A stretch of DNA of 64,000 nucleotides, taken from assembly GCA_900473745.1 (NCBI GenBank), contig UCMW01000006.1, positions 186,001 to 250,000 of the forward strand, read 5' to 3'. Made by a program: the position numbers and the translations under genes. Source of the DNA: Hyphomicrobiales bacterium. Its GTDB lineage: Bacteria; Pseudomonadota; Alphaproteobacteria; Rhizobiales; Rhizobiaceae. Shown piece after piece: positions 18,784 to 27,832 of this stretch. Every line of letters starts with the position of its first letter. The first letter of the stretch is position 1. The notes under the pieces are model-generated. The model was not told the DNA's origin and did no database searches. It saw only the letters and a program-made list of their open reading frames with translations.

Positions 18784-19276
18784 CTTGCAGGTTGTCCTGA
18801 GCTGGGGCATCATGCCGAATATCGTAACATCATGATACGATGTGAATTCTAGTGGTTATTTGTGTGATTCAGTAAACGCTTATCTAATGGATCCGGCGCG
18901 GTTTGACGAATGCCAAGCTTCAAAAAAATAAACCTCAGCGTGCATCAATCCACCGCGTATCTGGACAAAGCTTCAGTCAAAAACTGCACGTCTTACGCGC
19001 AAACTCCAGATGCATGGACGTTGGTCGATATTGATGGGCGGATCATCGCCTGTCGCCGTGTCGTGGTTCAAGCGATAGCATCCTGTCCATAAGGTAGCCG
19101 AGATTATCGGCTCCGGCACAGCCACTAATCACACATTCATGCATGTCGCAGATGGTGTCACAGGCTTGTTCACGCCGCGATCTCGAAACGACCGGAGGCA
19201 CGAGCCTGCCGCGTTCCTTGGCCCCGAGCGGCCTCAGATACTTCATCATATTCTTGTCTGCCTTGATGCCACCGCC
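18784..19276. other. gene-poor stretch between chemoreceptor and Fe-S repair genes
   Basis: About 490 bases. It should contain the chemoreceptor promoter. One possible 68-residue gene is listed separately at 19043-19249. Nothing else is recognisable. Confidence 0.4.
19043..19249 (-). CDS. possible small cysteine-containing protein downstream of the Fe-S repair gene
   Basis: A 68-residue frame beginning MMKYLRPLGAKERGRLVPPV with three Cys residues in the CDTICDMHECVISGC segment. It lies 27 bases after the di-iron repair gene on the same strand, so it could be its operon partner. The composition looks fairly protein-like but the ribosome site is weak and I know no family for it. Confidence 0.35.
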   Translation of the reverse strand: MMKYLRPLGAKERGRLVPPVVSRSRREQACDTICDMHECVISGCAGADNLGYLMDRMLSLEPRHGDRR

Positions 19277-19939
19277 CTAAACGGTCTCGCCTGTGAAGCG
19301 TGGAAAGAGGACTTCATTTTCCAGATGCATGTGCTGGACCAGATCGTCGGCGAATTTTTTTGCGCCGGCGTAAAGCGCGCGCCATGAATTGCAGGCACCG
19401 TCCGGCAGATGAAATCCGCCTGTCACGTGCTCGAGTTCTGCCAGATGCTGTGCCTCGACGTCATGTTCGTGGCGCATCTGTTCGATGGGTCTCATCAGAG
19501 CTTGATGGTCGCCGCGTTCCATGAGCGGGAAGAGCATGAGCTCCTCGCGATGCATGTGGCTGTGTAGGTCGCTCTGGATGCGCTCCAGCAGATTTGCCAG
19601 GCCGATCGGTGCATCGGGGTGGTCGCCATGCACCTGCTCGACCTTTGCCGCAAGCGGGATCAGCGAGATGAGTTCTGCGCGGTGGGTGTCGTGGTAGCGT
19701 GTCCTGAGGTGCTTGATCAGATCGGCAGTTCCATCCGGTGCTTCTGTCGAGGCGGCGTCGACAAGGCCCTGCAATTCGTCCACCAGGGTTTCCGGCGAGA
19801 GTCCTGCGGCTTCAGCCGCAGCCTCGATGCTATCTGAGCCACCGCAGCAGAAACTGATGCCGTGACGGCGGAAAAGTGCGGCTGCACCGGGAAGGGAGGT
19901 CGCGATCTTTCCGACCGTCTGGCTTGCGTCAAGTTCCAT
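19277..19939 (-). CDS. dnrN: iron-sulfur cluster repair di-iron protein (ScdA/DnrN/YtfE family)
   Basis: A 220-residue protein. The N-terminal ScdA_N domain has the LPGAAALFRRHGISFCCGGS motif with the CC pair, and the C-terminal hemerythrin-like domain has di-iron ligands in RYHDTHRAELI, DLHSHMHREELMLFP, MRHEHDVEAQHL and LVQHMHLENEVLFPRF. The family repairs Fe-S clusters hit by NO and can release NO or reduce it. DnrN is usual in denitrifiers and is commonly NO-induced. The ATG at 19939 is preceded by AAGGTG. It lies 117 bases downstream of ubiV on the same strand and could share that transcript. Confidence 0.92.
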   Translation of the reverse strand: MELDASQTVGKIATSLPGAAALFRRHGISFCCGGSDSIEAAAEAAGLSPETLVDELQGLVDAASTEAPDGTADLIKHLRTRYHDTHRAELISLIPLAAKVEQVHGDHPDAPIGLANLLERIQSDLHSHMHREELMLFPLMERGDHQALMRPIEQMRHEHDVEAQHLAELEHVTGGFHLPDGACNSWRALYAGAKKFADDLVQHMHLENEVLFPRFTGETV

Positions 19940-20056
19940 CGAATTCACCTTGCTTTGCGCTTCAATGCGTTATCGCTGTGGTGCCGACTGTGGTGAGGAA
20001 TGCCGATCCGGTCGTTGCGCTTTCGCAAACAAGATGCGCTCGTACTCCCCCGCGCG

Positions 20057-20974
20057 TTATGGCGCATGGGCATTGTTTTTCGCCCGCGATACCCAGGCAG
20101 CTCCCTCTCGCTCGTGATGAAAGCCGTTGGAGAACTTGGCTTTGGGATAAGTATGCCCGATCAGTTCGACGGCCTCTCGGGGTTCCATGCTGCCCGACAG
20201 CATTTCCTGGAAGATGGCGGCGATGCGTGCCATGTCGCAGTCCTGTGGTGAGAGACGGAAGGCATTTACCCCGGCCTCTTGCAAGTCCTTCAGTTCGCTG
20301 AGCAGGAGTTGGCACGTATGCGACATTGTCTGCACGCCATTGAGCACCAGGAATGACTGGCGATCGAGTGTCCTGATTGACAGGCCGTCCGGCTCGTCGC
20401 CACAGACGAACTGGCAATTGTCCTTGATCCTGCCCTTGGATCGGGCATGGGCGCAGCGAGCCGATATGGCAAGCGGCATGCGACCGAATACCATCACTTC
20501 GAGGGCCACATCCGGCGCGTCGGCGGCGATCCTGGCGATCGAGCTAAAGGGAAGTTCCGGCGGAAGACAGATACGGTCTGCCCCGCGTTGTGCCAGCAAG
20601 CGCGCGGTGGGGCTATTATAGACATTGACCAAGGGTCCGACGAGGTGCCGGCGGCCCTTGATCAGGCCGATGGCGGAGAGGTCGTTTACCTCGATGGGGT
20701 AGTCCGACGTCTCGATCAGCTCTTTCACGATCCGACTTTCTCGCTCTAAGGTGACGAGCGCCAGCGAGGAAAAGGCCACTGACTTCCCCGCCCGTTCCAG
20801 GCGTTCCACCACGTCTGCCAAGTATGGCTCGATGAAATGATGCCGTTTGGAGCAGACAGTCTCGCCGAGGATAATGTGATCCACGGGCGCTTCGTCTGCG
20901 ATCTGATAATAGAAATCCCGCCATTTCGGGCCGTCCCAGAGATAGTAGACGGGGCCCAGTGTCAGTTCGGTCAT
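20057..20974 (-). CDS. ubiV: UbiV, O2-independent ubiquinone biosynthesis (U32 peptidase family)
   Basis: A 305-residue U32-family protein. Cysteines for a [4Fe-4S] cluster are in GETVCSKRHHFIE, SARCAHARS and NCQFVCGDEPDG, the spacing expected of UbiV. UbiU-UbiV form a heterodimer that hydroxylates ubiquinone precursors without oxygen, using prephenate as the oxygen donor in studied bacteria. The gene overlaps ubiU by four bases. I start at 20974 because GGAG then stands six bases off; ATG at 20980 would touch the site. This would let the cell make ubiquinone while denitrifying. Confidence 0.92.
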   Translation of the reverse strand: MTELTLGPVYYLWDGPKWRDFYYQIADEAPVDHIILGETVCSKRHHFIEPYLADVVERLERAGKSVAFSSLALVTLERESRIVKELIETSDYPIEVNDLSAIGLIKGRRHLVGPLVNVYNSPTARLLAQRGADRICLPPELPFSSIARIAADAPDVALEVMVFGRMPLAISARCAHARSKGRIKDNCQFVCGDEPDGLSIRTLDRQSFLVLNGVQTMSHTCQLLLSELKDLQEAGVNAFRLSPQDCDMARIAAIFQEMLSGSMEPREAVELIGHTYPKAKFSNGFHHEREGAAWVSRAKNNAHAP

Positions 20975-20976
20975 GC

Positions 20977-21954
20977 TCATCTCCAGCGCTTCTCATAGGC
21001 GCCGACCGTTGTCTTCTGCCCTTCGCTCAGCGCTCTCAGCCGGGCCAACAAGGGGCCACGCCCCGAGGGGGCGGTTGCGAGTACCTGGCGCAGCGTCGAT
21101 ACGACTTCGGCCACATAGGCTTTGCCGCGCTGGCGTCCTTCGATTTTCAAGGCGGAGACGCCGGCATCCTTCAAGGCTTCGATTTCGCCCATGACGTCGA
21201 GGGACACGGGGTCTTCGAAGGCGTAGCCACGGGCATCGCCGATGTCGAAGCGTCCCTTGCACAGTGTGGGATAGCCGGCGGCCTCCCCATGGCTGAACCG
21301 GTTGATCGTATAAGTGCCGAGCTCCGACAACATGTCGGAGCCGTCCTGTCGGTACCGCACATGGCTCGCTGGGGAGCAGACGCCGTTCATATTGGGTGAT
21401 TTGCCGGTGGCGTAGGAGGAGAGCGAGCAGCGTCCCTCGGCCATGACGCAAAGCCCGCCGAAAACAAAGACCTCAATCTCACATTTGACCTTGCGACCGA
21501 TGCGGGCAATGTCGCCGATCGTCAGCGTTCTCGGCAAGACGACCCGTTTTGCGTCGAAGGCTTCGACGAGAAAATTGATGGCTTCGGGATTGGAAGCAGA
21601 CGCCTGGACCGAAACATGCAAGCGCTGCTCTGGATAGTGTTCCCTGACATGGGCCATGAGGCCGAAATCGGCCAGGATCAGCGCATCGGCACCGAGCCTT
21701 ACCGCGTCGGCCGCTGCGCTATACCAGATCTCTTCGTCGCCAGCCCGCATGAAGGTGTTGAGGGCGACAAATGTCATGCAGCCTTTCTTGCGGGCATAGA
21801 TAATTGCGTCGCGCAGTTCGTCCCGGCTGAAATTGAGGCCGGGAAAATTGCGGGCATTGGTCTCGTCGCGGAAGCCGCAATAGACCGCATCAGCGCCTGC
21901 ATCGACGGCTTCACGAAAGGCGGCTGGCGTTCCCGCCGGACAGATCAGTTCCAT
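20977..21954 (-). CDS. ubiU: UbiU, O2-independent ubiquinone biosynthesis (U32 peptidase family)
   Basis: A 325-residue U32-family protein that starts MELICPAGTPAAFREAVDAG, with four conserved Cys in GGLCVMAEGRCSLSSY, NGVCSPASH and YPTLCKGRF as [4Fe-4S] ligands. It is the partner of UbiV. The start codon ATG at 21954 overlaps the stop of ubiT in ATGA and has GGGAG eight bases upstream. The three genes ubiT-ubiU-ubiV form a tight operon read leftward from a shared control region with the ubiD-like gene. Confidence 0.94.
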   Translation of the reverse strand: MELICPAGTPAAFREAVDAGADAVYCGFRDETNARNFPGLNFSRDELRDAIIYARKKGCMTFVALNTFMRAGDEEIWYSAAADAVRLGADALILADFGLMAHVREHYPEQRLHVSVQASASNPEAINFLVEAFDAKRVVLPRTLTIGDIARIGRKVKCEIEVFVFGGLCVMAEGRCSLSSYATGKSPNMNGVCSPASHVRYRQDGSDMLSELGTYTINRFSHGEAAGYPTLCKGRFDIGDARGYAFEDPVSLDVMGEIEALKDAGVSALKIEGRQRGKAYVAEVVSTLRQVLATAPSGRGPLLARLRALSEGQKTTVGAYEKRWR

Positions 21955-22457
21955 CACTGGATCTCCCTCAGCGACCGGCTTTGGATTTCCACGGCCAGCC
22001 TGTGAACGATGGGGGCGGCCGGTCCCCCGATCCGCGCGAGATCACGCGGAAGGTCGATATCGCAGTCATCGAGTGCGTTTCTCATCGCAAGCATGGCCTC
22101 CATGTCCCCGATCACCTTCAGGTCGCGGGAAAAGAACAGAGCATCGGCATCGCAGCGCCCCTCAAGGAGCGCCAGCAGCATGACCAGCGGGGCCTCGACA
22201 CCTGCATCCGCCGTGAAGGTCTCGTCTTTGCGCACCACCTTGAGACGAGGCAGGTCGGGCTCGATCAGGAAGACTAAGGGCAGATCAGTCGGGGCAAACG
22301 AAAAGCGGCAGCTTTTGTATGTGCCAAGGCGCTCGAACATGTCGCCATGAGCTAGGAGCACGAGCTTGAAGAGGCGACTTGCCACGAGCTCAATTGATAC
22401 GAGCGGCATGAGCGGCACGGCTTTCAGCGGGAGAGCCAGAATGGATGTTATCTGCAT
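21954..22457 (-). CDS. ubiT: UbiT, SCP2-domain accessory factor for anaerobic ubiquinone synthesis
   Basis: A 167-residue protein with an SCP2 sterol-carrier-like lipid-binding domain (SCRFSFAPTDLPLVFLIEPD, then LFFSRDLKVIGDMEAMLAMR). UbiT binds the prenylated quinone precursors in the O2-independent route. Its place as first gene before ubiU and ubiV confirms the call. The start at MQITSI (22457) was chosen from the domain; a longer frame to 22538 crosses the divergent promoter region. Confidence 0.85.
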   Translation of the reverse strand: MQITSILALPLKAVPLMPLVSIELVASRLFKLVLLAHGDMFERLGTYKSCRFSFAPTDLPLVFLIEPDLPRLKVVRKDETFTADAGVEAPLVMLLALLEGRCDADALFFSRDLKVIGDMEAMLAMRNALDDCDIDLPRDLARIGGPAAPIVHRLAVEIQSRSLREIQ

Positions 22458-22475
22458 TGCGCCAATGTGAGTGGT

Positions 22476-22489
22476 TTGAACCGGCGCAA
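22476..22489. promoter_or_regulatory. candidate FNR/FixK/NnrR-type site TTGAACCGGCGCAA
   Basis: A TTG-N8-CAA site in the 108-base gap between the divergent ubiT and ubiD-like starts, so it could serve both. The half-sites are TTGA and GCAA. A six-base match of this kind occurs by chance about once in 4 kb; the position is what supports it. Confidence 0.45.
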
Positions 22490-22565
22490 ACCTACGGGAA
22501 CGGCCTACAATCCAGATTGCTCCAGCGCAAAGACGCAACCGAATTCACAGGTCATAGCGGTCCGC

Positions 22566-24089
22566 ATGACACAGAACGCACCGCCTCGTCGCTACGACGG
22601 TCTTCAAGTTTTCATGACCGAACTGGAAAAGCGGGGACGACTTCTCCGCGTCGCGCAGCCGGTGAGCCTTGTTCATGAGATTACCGAAATCCACAGGCGC
22701 GTCCTGGCAGAGGGAGGCCCGGCCTTGCTCTTTGAGCGCCCGGTCCGGTCGGACGGTGCAGTGTCAGAGATACCTCTGTTTGCCAATCTGTTCGGCACGC
22801 GCGAGCGGATCGAACTTGGCTATGGGATCCCTGGCGGCAAGATTGGTGATCTCGCGGACCTTCTGGCCGAATTGCGCGAACCGAGGCCGCCGGCGTCGCT
22901 CCGGGATGCCCTGAAGAAACTGCCTGTGCTTCGCTCCGCCATGGCGCTGGGATGCCGCAGGGTGTCACACGCGCCATGCCAGGATGTCGTGTTCGAAGGC
23001 GAGGGAGTCGATCTCAATCGACTGCCGATCCAGTGGTGCTGGCCCGGCGAACCGGCGCCACTCATCACCTGGGGGCTGGTTGTCACCGCATCGCCCTGCG
23101 ACCCCAAGGATGTCAATGTCGGCGTCTACCGACTGCAAGCGCTGGACCGCAGGCGTCTGATTACGCGCTGGCTTGCCCATCGCGGAGCGGCGAAGCATCA
23201 TCGACAATGGCAGGCTATGGGGCAGGACATGCCGATTGCGGTCGTGATCGGTGCAGATCCGCAGACAATCCTTGCGGCCGTTATGCCACTGCCGGAAACC
23301 ATGAGCGAGCTGTCATTCGCTGGCTTGCTCGGAGGAAAGCGCAGCCGTGTGGTGCGGGCACTCACTCAGCCGCTCGATATTCCGGCGACCGCGGAAATCG
23401 TGCTGGAGGGGACCGTATCCTGCACCGACACGGCACCCGAGGGACCTTACGGCGATCACACGGGCTATTACAATTCCGTCGAGCCGTTTCCCGTCATGAC
23501 CTTGAGCGCGATGACCATGCGGCACAATCCCGTCTATCTCTCGACCTTCACAGGCCGGCCACCGGACGAGCCTTCAGTGCTTGGAGAGGCAATGAACGCC
23601 CTCTTTCTTCCACTCGTGAAACGGCAATTTCCGGAAATTGTCGACCTCTATCTGCCGCCGGAGGCCTGCTCCTACCGGGCGATCGTCGTCTCGATCGACA
23701 AGCGCTATCCGGGTCAGGCACGTCGGATCATGCTCGGGCTTTGGTCGATGCTGCCACAGTTCAGCTATACCAAGCTCATCGTCGTGGTCGATCCCGACGT
23801 CGACGTCAGGAACTGGAGCGATGTCATCTGGGCGCTTTCCACGAGGTTTGATGCCTCGCGCGATCTGGTGGTGGTCGATGATACACCCATCGACTATCTC
23901 GATTTTGCGTCTCCCAAGCCTGGGCTCGGCGGAAAGCTCGGGCTCGATGCCACCAACAAGCTGGGCGCAGAAACCGACCGGGAATGGGGTCGGGTTCTTC
24001 AGATGACGCCCGAGGTCTCAGCGCGCGTCGATGTAATCTGGAAAGAACTTGGACTTGGATCCGCCAAAGCAAGGCCGGGTCTGCCATGA
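22566..24089 (+). CDS. ubiD: UbiD family decarboxylase
   Basis: A 507-residue UbiD-type decarboxylase that would use prenylated FMN made by the partner UbiX. Family features include the start RRYDGLQVFMTELEKRGRLL, the metal/cofactor region (GVYRLQALDRRRLITRWLAH), and the conserved E-x-PYGDHTGYY block in APEGPYGDHTGYYNS. Length fits UbiD. The partner gene overlaps by four bases (ATGA). Divergence from ubiTUV suggests a job in ubiquinone synthesis (3-polyprenyl-4-hydroxybenzoate decarboxylation) under low oxygen, though UbiD relatives also act on other aromatic acids. The ATG at 22566 is where family similarity begins; the frame opens at 22467. Confidence 0.85.
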   Translation: MTQNAPPRRYDGLQVFMTELEKRGRLLRVAQPVSLVHEITEIHRRVLAEGGPALLFERPVRSDGAVSEIPLFANLFGTRERIELGYGIPGGKIGDLADLLAELREPRPPASLRDALKKLPVLRSAMALGCRRVSHAPCQDVVFEGEGVDLNRLPIQWCWPGEPAPLITWGLVVTASPCDPKDVNVGVYRLQALDRRRLITRWLAHRGAAKHHRQWQAMGQDMPIAVVIGADPQTILAAVMPLPETMSELSFAGLLGGKRSRVVRALTQPLDIPATAEIVLEGTVSCTDTAPEGPYGDHTGYYNSVEPFPVMTLSAMTMRHNPVYLSTFTGRPPDEPSVLGEAMNALFLPLVKRQFPEIVDLYLPPEACSYRAIVVSIDKRYPGQARRIMLGLWSMLPQFSYTKLIVVVDPDVDVRNWSDVIWALSTRFDASRDLVVVDDTPIDYLDFASPKPGLGGKLGLDATNKLGAETDREWGRVLQMTPEVSARVDVIWKELGLGSAKARPGLP

Positions 24090-24655
24090 TGAGACGTGTC
24101 ATCCTCGGCATGTCCGGAGCATCGGGGGCAGCGATTGGCCTTGAGGTCGGCCGGCTCCTGGCCGCCATGAATGATGTGGAACTCCATCTTGTCGTCACGT
24201 CAGCAGCGCATCGGACGATCGCACATGAGGCGGGCAACGAGGCGCTGGGGCGGCTCATCGGGCTCGCCGATCATTATCATTCGGAAAGCAATATCGGTGC
24301 ATCGATTGCCAGCGGATCGTTCCGCACGGCCGGCATGATCATCGCCCCCTGTTCGATGCGGTCTCTAGCCGCGATCTCGACCGGGATGACTGACAATCTT
24401 CTTATTCGTGCCGCCGATGTTCAACTCAAGGAGCGTCGCAGGCTGGTTCTCCTTGCCCGCGAAACGCCACTTCACCTTGGGCATCTGCGCAACATGGTGG
24501 CGGTGACCGAAATGGGGGCCGTGGTCATGCCGCCGGTCCCCTCCTTCTACCGCAATCCAGCGAGCGTGGAGGACCTGGTCGCCCATATTGCGGCTCGCGC
24601 CGTGGATCTGCTTGGGTTGACTGACGCGCCCTTGATAGCGGAGTGGAAAGGGTGA
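24086..24655 (+). CDS. ubiX: UbiX family flavin prenyltransferase
   Basis: A 189-residue flavoprotein with the N-terminal FMN motif VILGMSGASGAAIG, the conserved SIASGSFRTAGMIIAPCSMR segment and the LVLLARETPLHLGHLRNM block, all diagnostic of UbiX/Pad1. It prenylates FMN to give the UbiD cofactor. Its start overlaps the ubiD stop. It ends 18 bases from the end of the converging nnrS gene, with no room for a separate terminator. Confidence 0.92.
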   Translation: MMRRVILGMSGASGAAIGLEVGRLLAAMNDVELHLVVTSAAHRTIAHEAGNEALGRLIGLADHYHSESNIGASIASGSFRTAGMIIAPCSMRSLAAISTGMTDNLLIRAADVQLKERRRLVLLARETPLHLGHLRNMVAVTEMGAVVMPPVPSFYRNPASVEDLVAHIAARAVDLLGLTDAPLIAEWKG

Positions 24656-24673
24656 GGGTGCGCCTGCTCCCCC

Positions 24674-25864
24674 TTATCCTTTGCGGGCTATCAACGGCAT
24701 GTAGAACACCACATAACCCAGGAATGCGGCGATCCAGGCAAGGCCTGCGATCGGCAATAGCAGCATGGTGTGCTGCGGCCAGATTGCGACCAGGATTCTC
24801 AGCAGCGCCGAGAGGATGACTGGTGCATAAATGAGCCAGGTGGTCGTGAGGGGCGACGTCAGCGCCTGACCCGTATGGCCTCTGGTGGCGCGGGTCATTA
24901 CTGCCAGGGTCACAACCCCGAGGCCGCCGGTCGTCCAGGCATGGATACCTGCCGAAGCGAAGCCGGAGTGGTCCACCAGCATCGACAGACCGGTGAGCAA
25001 GAAGCCTAAGGGAATAAAGAGATAGCCGACATGCAGGATCGTCACGAGGGGCTCCCCGAGCGTGCGGTCGGGGCACCATCTGACCTGGCGCAAAAGATGC
25101 GCAACGCCGGCGACAAACATCAGGCCCCCCGTGGGAAAGCGGAGGCTTTCAAGACCGCCTGCGACAGCGATCCACATCGCCAGTGCCAGGCCTGCAACGA
25201 GCATGACGCCAAGATCGAAACGGGCGAAGTTTTGGGGCATCCGTCCCGGATTGTTCGCCTTCAGCCAGTTGCCGGTGAATGCTGGAATGATGCGCCCTGC
25301 GACAAGCGATACCAGAACGAGGATCGCGGACAGGGCCAGTCGGTCCGCGATCTCGATCCGCCCGTAGCGCTCGACTTCGTAGTGGAACAACAATTGGGCT
25401 GCGCTTAAAAGAACAAGAACAGCGACGATCTTGTAGTTTCGCCTGTTCGAGGCAGTGACGAGCTCCTTCAGAACGAAAAGCGCGAGCACCGGTAGGAAGG
25501 CAAGCGCGATGAGAGCGGCGCCGAGCATGCCGGTCCATTCCGAGAAACTGATCGCCAGACGCCCCGCGACCCATAGAAGAAACAGTGCCAAGAGAGGCAG
25601 GTCCTTCAATCCTGGCCTGCCGGTCCAGTTCGGCACGGCCGTCAAAAGAAAGCCTGCTATCACGGCAGGGACGAAGCCGAAGAGGAGTTCGTGCTGGTGC
25701 CAGGCAACTGGGGGCAAGAGGGTCGGAACATGCATGAAGCCGAGGAACCACGGGACCCAGATAGCTATGGAGACCGCGGCCAAAAACGCGCTGCCCGGAA
25801 AGAACAGACGGAACCCGCCAGACAGAAGACGCTGCGGGATGGAGGGGCCGGGAATTGTGGTCAT
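24674..25864 (-). CDS. nnrS: NnrS family haem-copper membrane protein (copy 1)
   Basis: A 396-residue protein with about twelve membrane segments. The NnrS signature WHQHELLFGFVPAVIAGFLL followed by TAVPNWTGR is present. NnrS proteins hold haem and copper and protect cells from nitrosative stress by keeping metal pools from NO complexes. It is the last gene of a five-gene leftward operon with an ABC transporter and a second NnrS. The start lies one base past the stop of the previous gene. A frame runs on upstream to 26107 but overlaps that gene. Confidence 0.92.
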   Translation of the reverse strand: MTTIPGPSIPQRLLSGGFRLFFPGSAFLAAVSIAIWVPWFLGFMHVPTLLPPVAWHQHELLFGFVPAVIAGFLLTAVPNWTGRPGLKDLPLLALFLLWVAGRLAISFSEWTGMLGAALIALAFLPVLALFVLKELVTASNRRNYKIVAVLVLLSAAQLLFHYEVERYGRIEIADRLALSAILVLVSLVAGRIIPAFTGNWLKANNPGRMPQNFARFDLGVMLVAGLALAMWIAVAGGLESLRFPTGGLMFVAGVAHLLRQVRWCPDRTLGEPLVTILHVGYLFIPLGFLLTGLSMLVDHSGFASAGIHAWTTGGLGVVTLAVMTRATRGHTGQALTSPLTTTWLIYAPVILSALLRILVAIWPQHTMLLLPIAGLAWIAAFLGYVVFYMPLIARKG

Positions 25865-25865
25865 G

Positions 25866-27086
25866 TCAGCACCTTTCCTGATCCACCGTTGCCGGCGACC
25901 AGAGCAGAGGAATATAGGCCTTGGCCCAGAGGAGGAAGGAAAGCGAAAACAGCGCAGAGGAGAAACCGTAAGCGCTGAAGGGCAGGGTGAGCGACGGCGC
26001 GAACTCCGAGAGGATCCGCAAAAGAACCGACAGGACCAGAAGCAGGATCGCCATCCGGGTTGTCTTCGAAAAAAGCAGCGGTTGACCGGTATGGAGCAGG
26101 CCTGCAATCGAGAGAACTTGCAGGACGCCGAGACCCAAGCCCCCCATTAATGCCAGATGCAGTCCGCCCAGCCACGGCAGGTACAGGCCAATCAGGGAAA
26201 GTCCGCAGACAAGAAGGCCGATGCCTGCCAGCGCACTCGACAGCCAAAGACCGCCAAGTTCGAAGGAAAAGCCTTCGCGTCCCACAAACCCCTCGGCGAC
26301 CCGATCGAGAAAGGCTGCACCGGCAGCCAACATCAAATAGCCGCGCACGGCGTCCGAGAGCGTGGCCGCCTCAGCCACGATCACCAGCATGGTCAACCCC
26401 GCTGAGAGATGGATCCGGCCCGGATGCGGTCTGTAGGGCGAGGTCTTTTCCGTCGGATCAAGGATCAGATTGGTCACTGGGACGGTGATGCGGGCAAGGG
26501 CGAGACCCAGCAGGCCTAGAAGCGAGAGCCCAAGAATTCTGATTGCGCGGTCCGACAGGTCGTAGGCTTCCAAGGCAATCGAAATCCGCAGTAGAGCCGC
26601 AGCCGCCGCAAAGGTGGTGACGAACAGGATGAAACCCAGGAGACCGGTGCTTTTCTTGATCCAGGACAGGCGTAGCGCATAGGTAAGCAGGAACAGCATC
26701 CACGCCTGATCGAACACGAGGCCAAGCAGCCATCCGTTCTCGACGGCGAAGAAGCCCAGCAAGCGGGCACCGGCCCAAAGACCTGCAGCCAAGAACAGGG
26801 GGCGCCCACTGAGGCGTTGCGTGTCCGTCCATTCCGGTAGGGCAGAGGTCAGGAAGCCAAAAAGCGCGCCTCCGAAGGAGCCGACCAACATTTCCTGGGC
26901 GTGCCAGTGGCGGGGAAGGGAGGAAACGGCAAAAGGTAGATCGAGAGACCAAACCACGACCCAAAGAAAGGGCCACAGCGCCGCATGCAAGGCGGCAAGT
27001 GGAAACATCAGTCTGAGGCCTTCGGCGGACATGGCCCTGGCAAGATCGGCCGAGGGAAGCATGCGTATGGCTGGAAGCACACTCAT
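25866..27086 (-). CDS. NnrS family membrane protein (copy 2, divergent)
   Basis: A 406-residue polytopic protein of the NnrS family. The signature is changed compared with copy 1: RHWHAQEMLVGSFGGALFGF and TSALPEWTDTQRL, yet the H-x-H-x2-E pattern is kept. The start overlaps the stop of the ABC ATPase gene and has GGAGG upstream. Being different from copy 1 and sandwiched between it and the ABC genes, it may be specialised for work with that transporter. Confidence 0.85.
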   Translation of the reverse strand: MSVLPAIRMLPSADLARAMSAEGLRLMFPLAALHAALWPFLWVVVWSLDLPFAVSSLPRHWHAQEMLVGSFGGALFGFLTSALPEWTDTQRLSGRPLFLAAGLWAGARLLGFFAVENGWLLGLVFDQAWMLFLLTYALRLSWIKKSTGLLGFILFVTTFAAAAALLRISIALEAYDLSDRAIRILGLSLLGLLGLALARITVPVTNLILDPTEKTSPYRPHPGRIHLSAGLTMLVIVAEAATLSDAVRGYLMLAAGAAFLDRVAEGFVGREGFSFELGGLWLSSALAGIGLLVCGLSLIGLYLPWLGGLHLALMGGLGLGVLQVLSIAGLLHTGQPLLFSKTTRMAILLLVLSVLLRILSEFAPSLTLPFSAYGFSSALFSLSFLLWAKAYIPLLWSPATVDQERC

Positions 27087-27832
27087 GGCAGCCTCCGCTC
27101 GTCATGTTCTTCAACGACGGCAAACAGCGGATGATCGGAAATGAGCCTTCGTGCCGTCTCGAAAATCATTTCCTCACTGCGATGCCCCGGTGTCTCGGGA
27201 ACAGAGACGCAGTCGAGAATTCCATGGCCGTAGCGGTCGAGAACCGCGATCCGGTGGCAGATCCGCAGCGCTTCATGGATGTCATGGGTGATGAAGAGCC
27301 CGCCCTTGCCGCTGTCTGAGGCCGTGGCGACGACGAGATCCTGCATCCGCCTTCGCAAGGCGGCATCGAGTGCGGTGAAGGGCTCGTCGAAGTAGAGGAA
27401 ATCGGGGTCGGCGACGAGAGCACGGGCAAGCGCCGTGCGCTGGCGCATGCCACCCGACAACTGCGATGGAAACTTTTGCCAGTCGCTCTCTTCCAGCGAT
27501 ACGCGATCACAGGCCGCTGCAATTCTTACCCTTCGCTCGGACCGCGCCACGGGGAGGCCAGATAGGCTGAGTGCCACGTTGGCTTCGACCGTCGCCCATG
27601 GGAGGAGGCGCGGTTCCTGAAAGACGAAAGCGCAGCGCGCATAGCCTCGCTCGACTTGGCCGTGGCGGGGGATAATCAGCCCGGCGGCGATCTGGGCAAG
27701 CGTGCTCTTGCCGCAACCGGACGGTCCGACCAGCGCGACCATTTCCCCCTGGCTGACCTGCAGAGTGACCTGTTCGAGAACGGGGCGGCCGAGATAGACG
27801 TGCCCCACGGCTTTGAGCTGGAGGAGGGTCAT
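27083..27832 (-). CDS. ABC transporter ATP-binding protein (nitrate/sulfonate/taurine type)
   Basis: A 249-residue ABC ATPase. Walker A is LVGPSGCGKSTL, the Q-loop FVFQEPRLLPWATV, the signature LSGGMRQRTALARAL, Walker B FLYFDEPFTALD and the H-loop FITHDIHEALR. These match the SsuB/TauB/NrtD type. The start at 27832 overlaps the permease stop. It energises import of the ligand bound by the exported binding protein of the same operon. Confidence 0.92.
   Translation of the reverse strand: MTLLQLKAVGHVYLGRPVLEQVTLQVSQGEMVALVGPSGCGKSTLAQIAAGLIIPRHGQVERGYARCAFVFQEPRLLPWATVEANVALSLSGLPVARSERRVRIAAACDRVSLEESDWQKFPSQLSGGMRQRTALARALVADPDFLYFDEPFTALDAALRRRMQDLVVATASDSGKGGLFITHDIHEALRICHRIAVLDRYGHGILDCVSVPETPGHRSEEMIFETARRLISDHPLFAVVEEHDERRLP

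Noticed and set aside
22952..23851. 299-codon + frame inside the ubiD-like gene
   Set aside because: Shadow in another frame of a gene with clear UbiD motifs.
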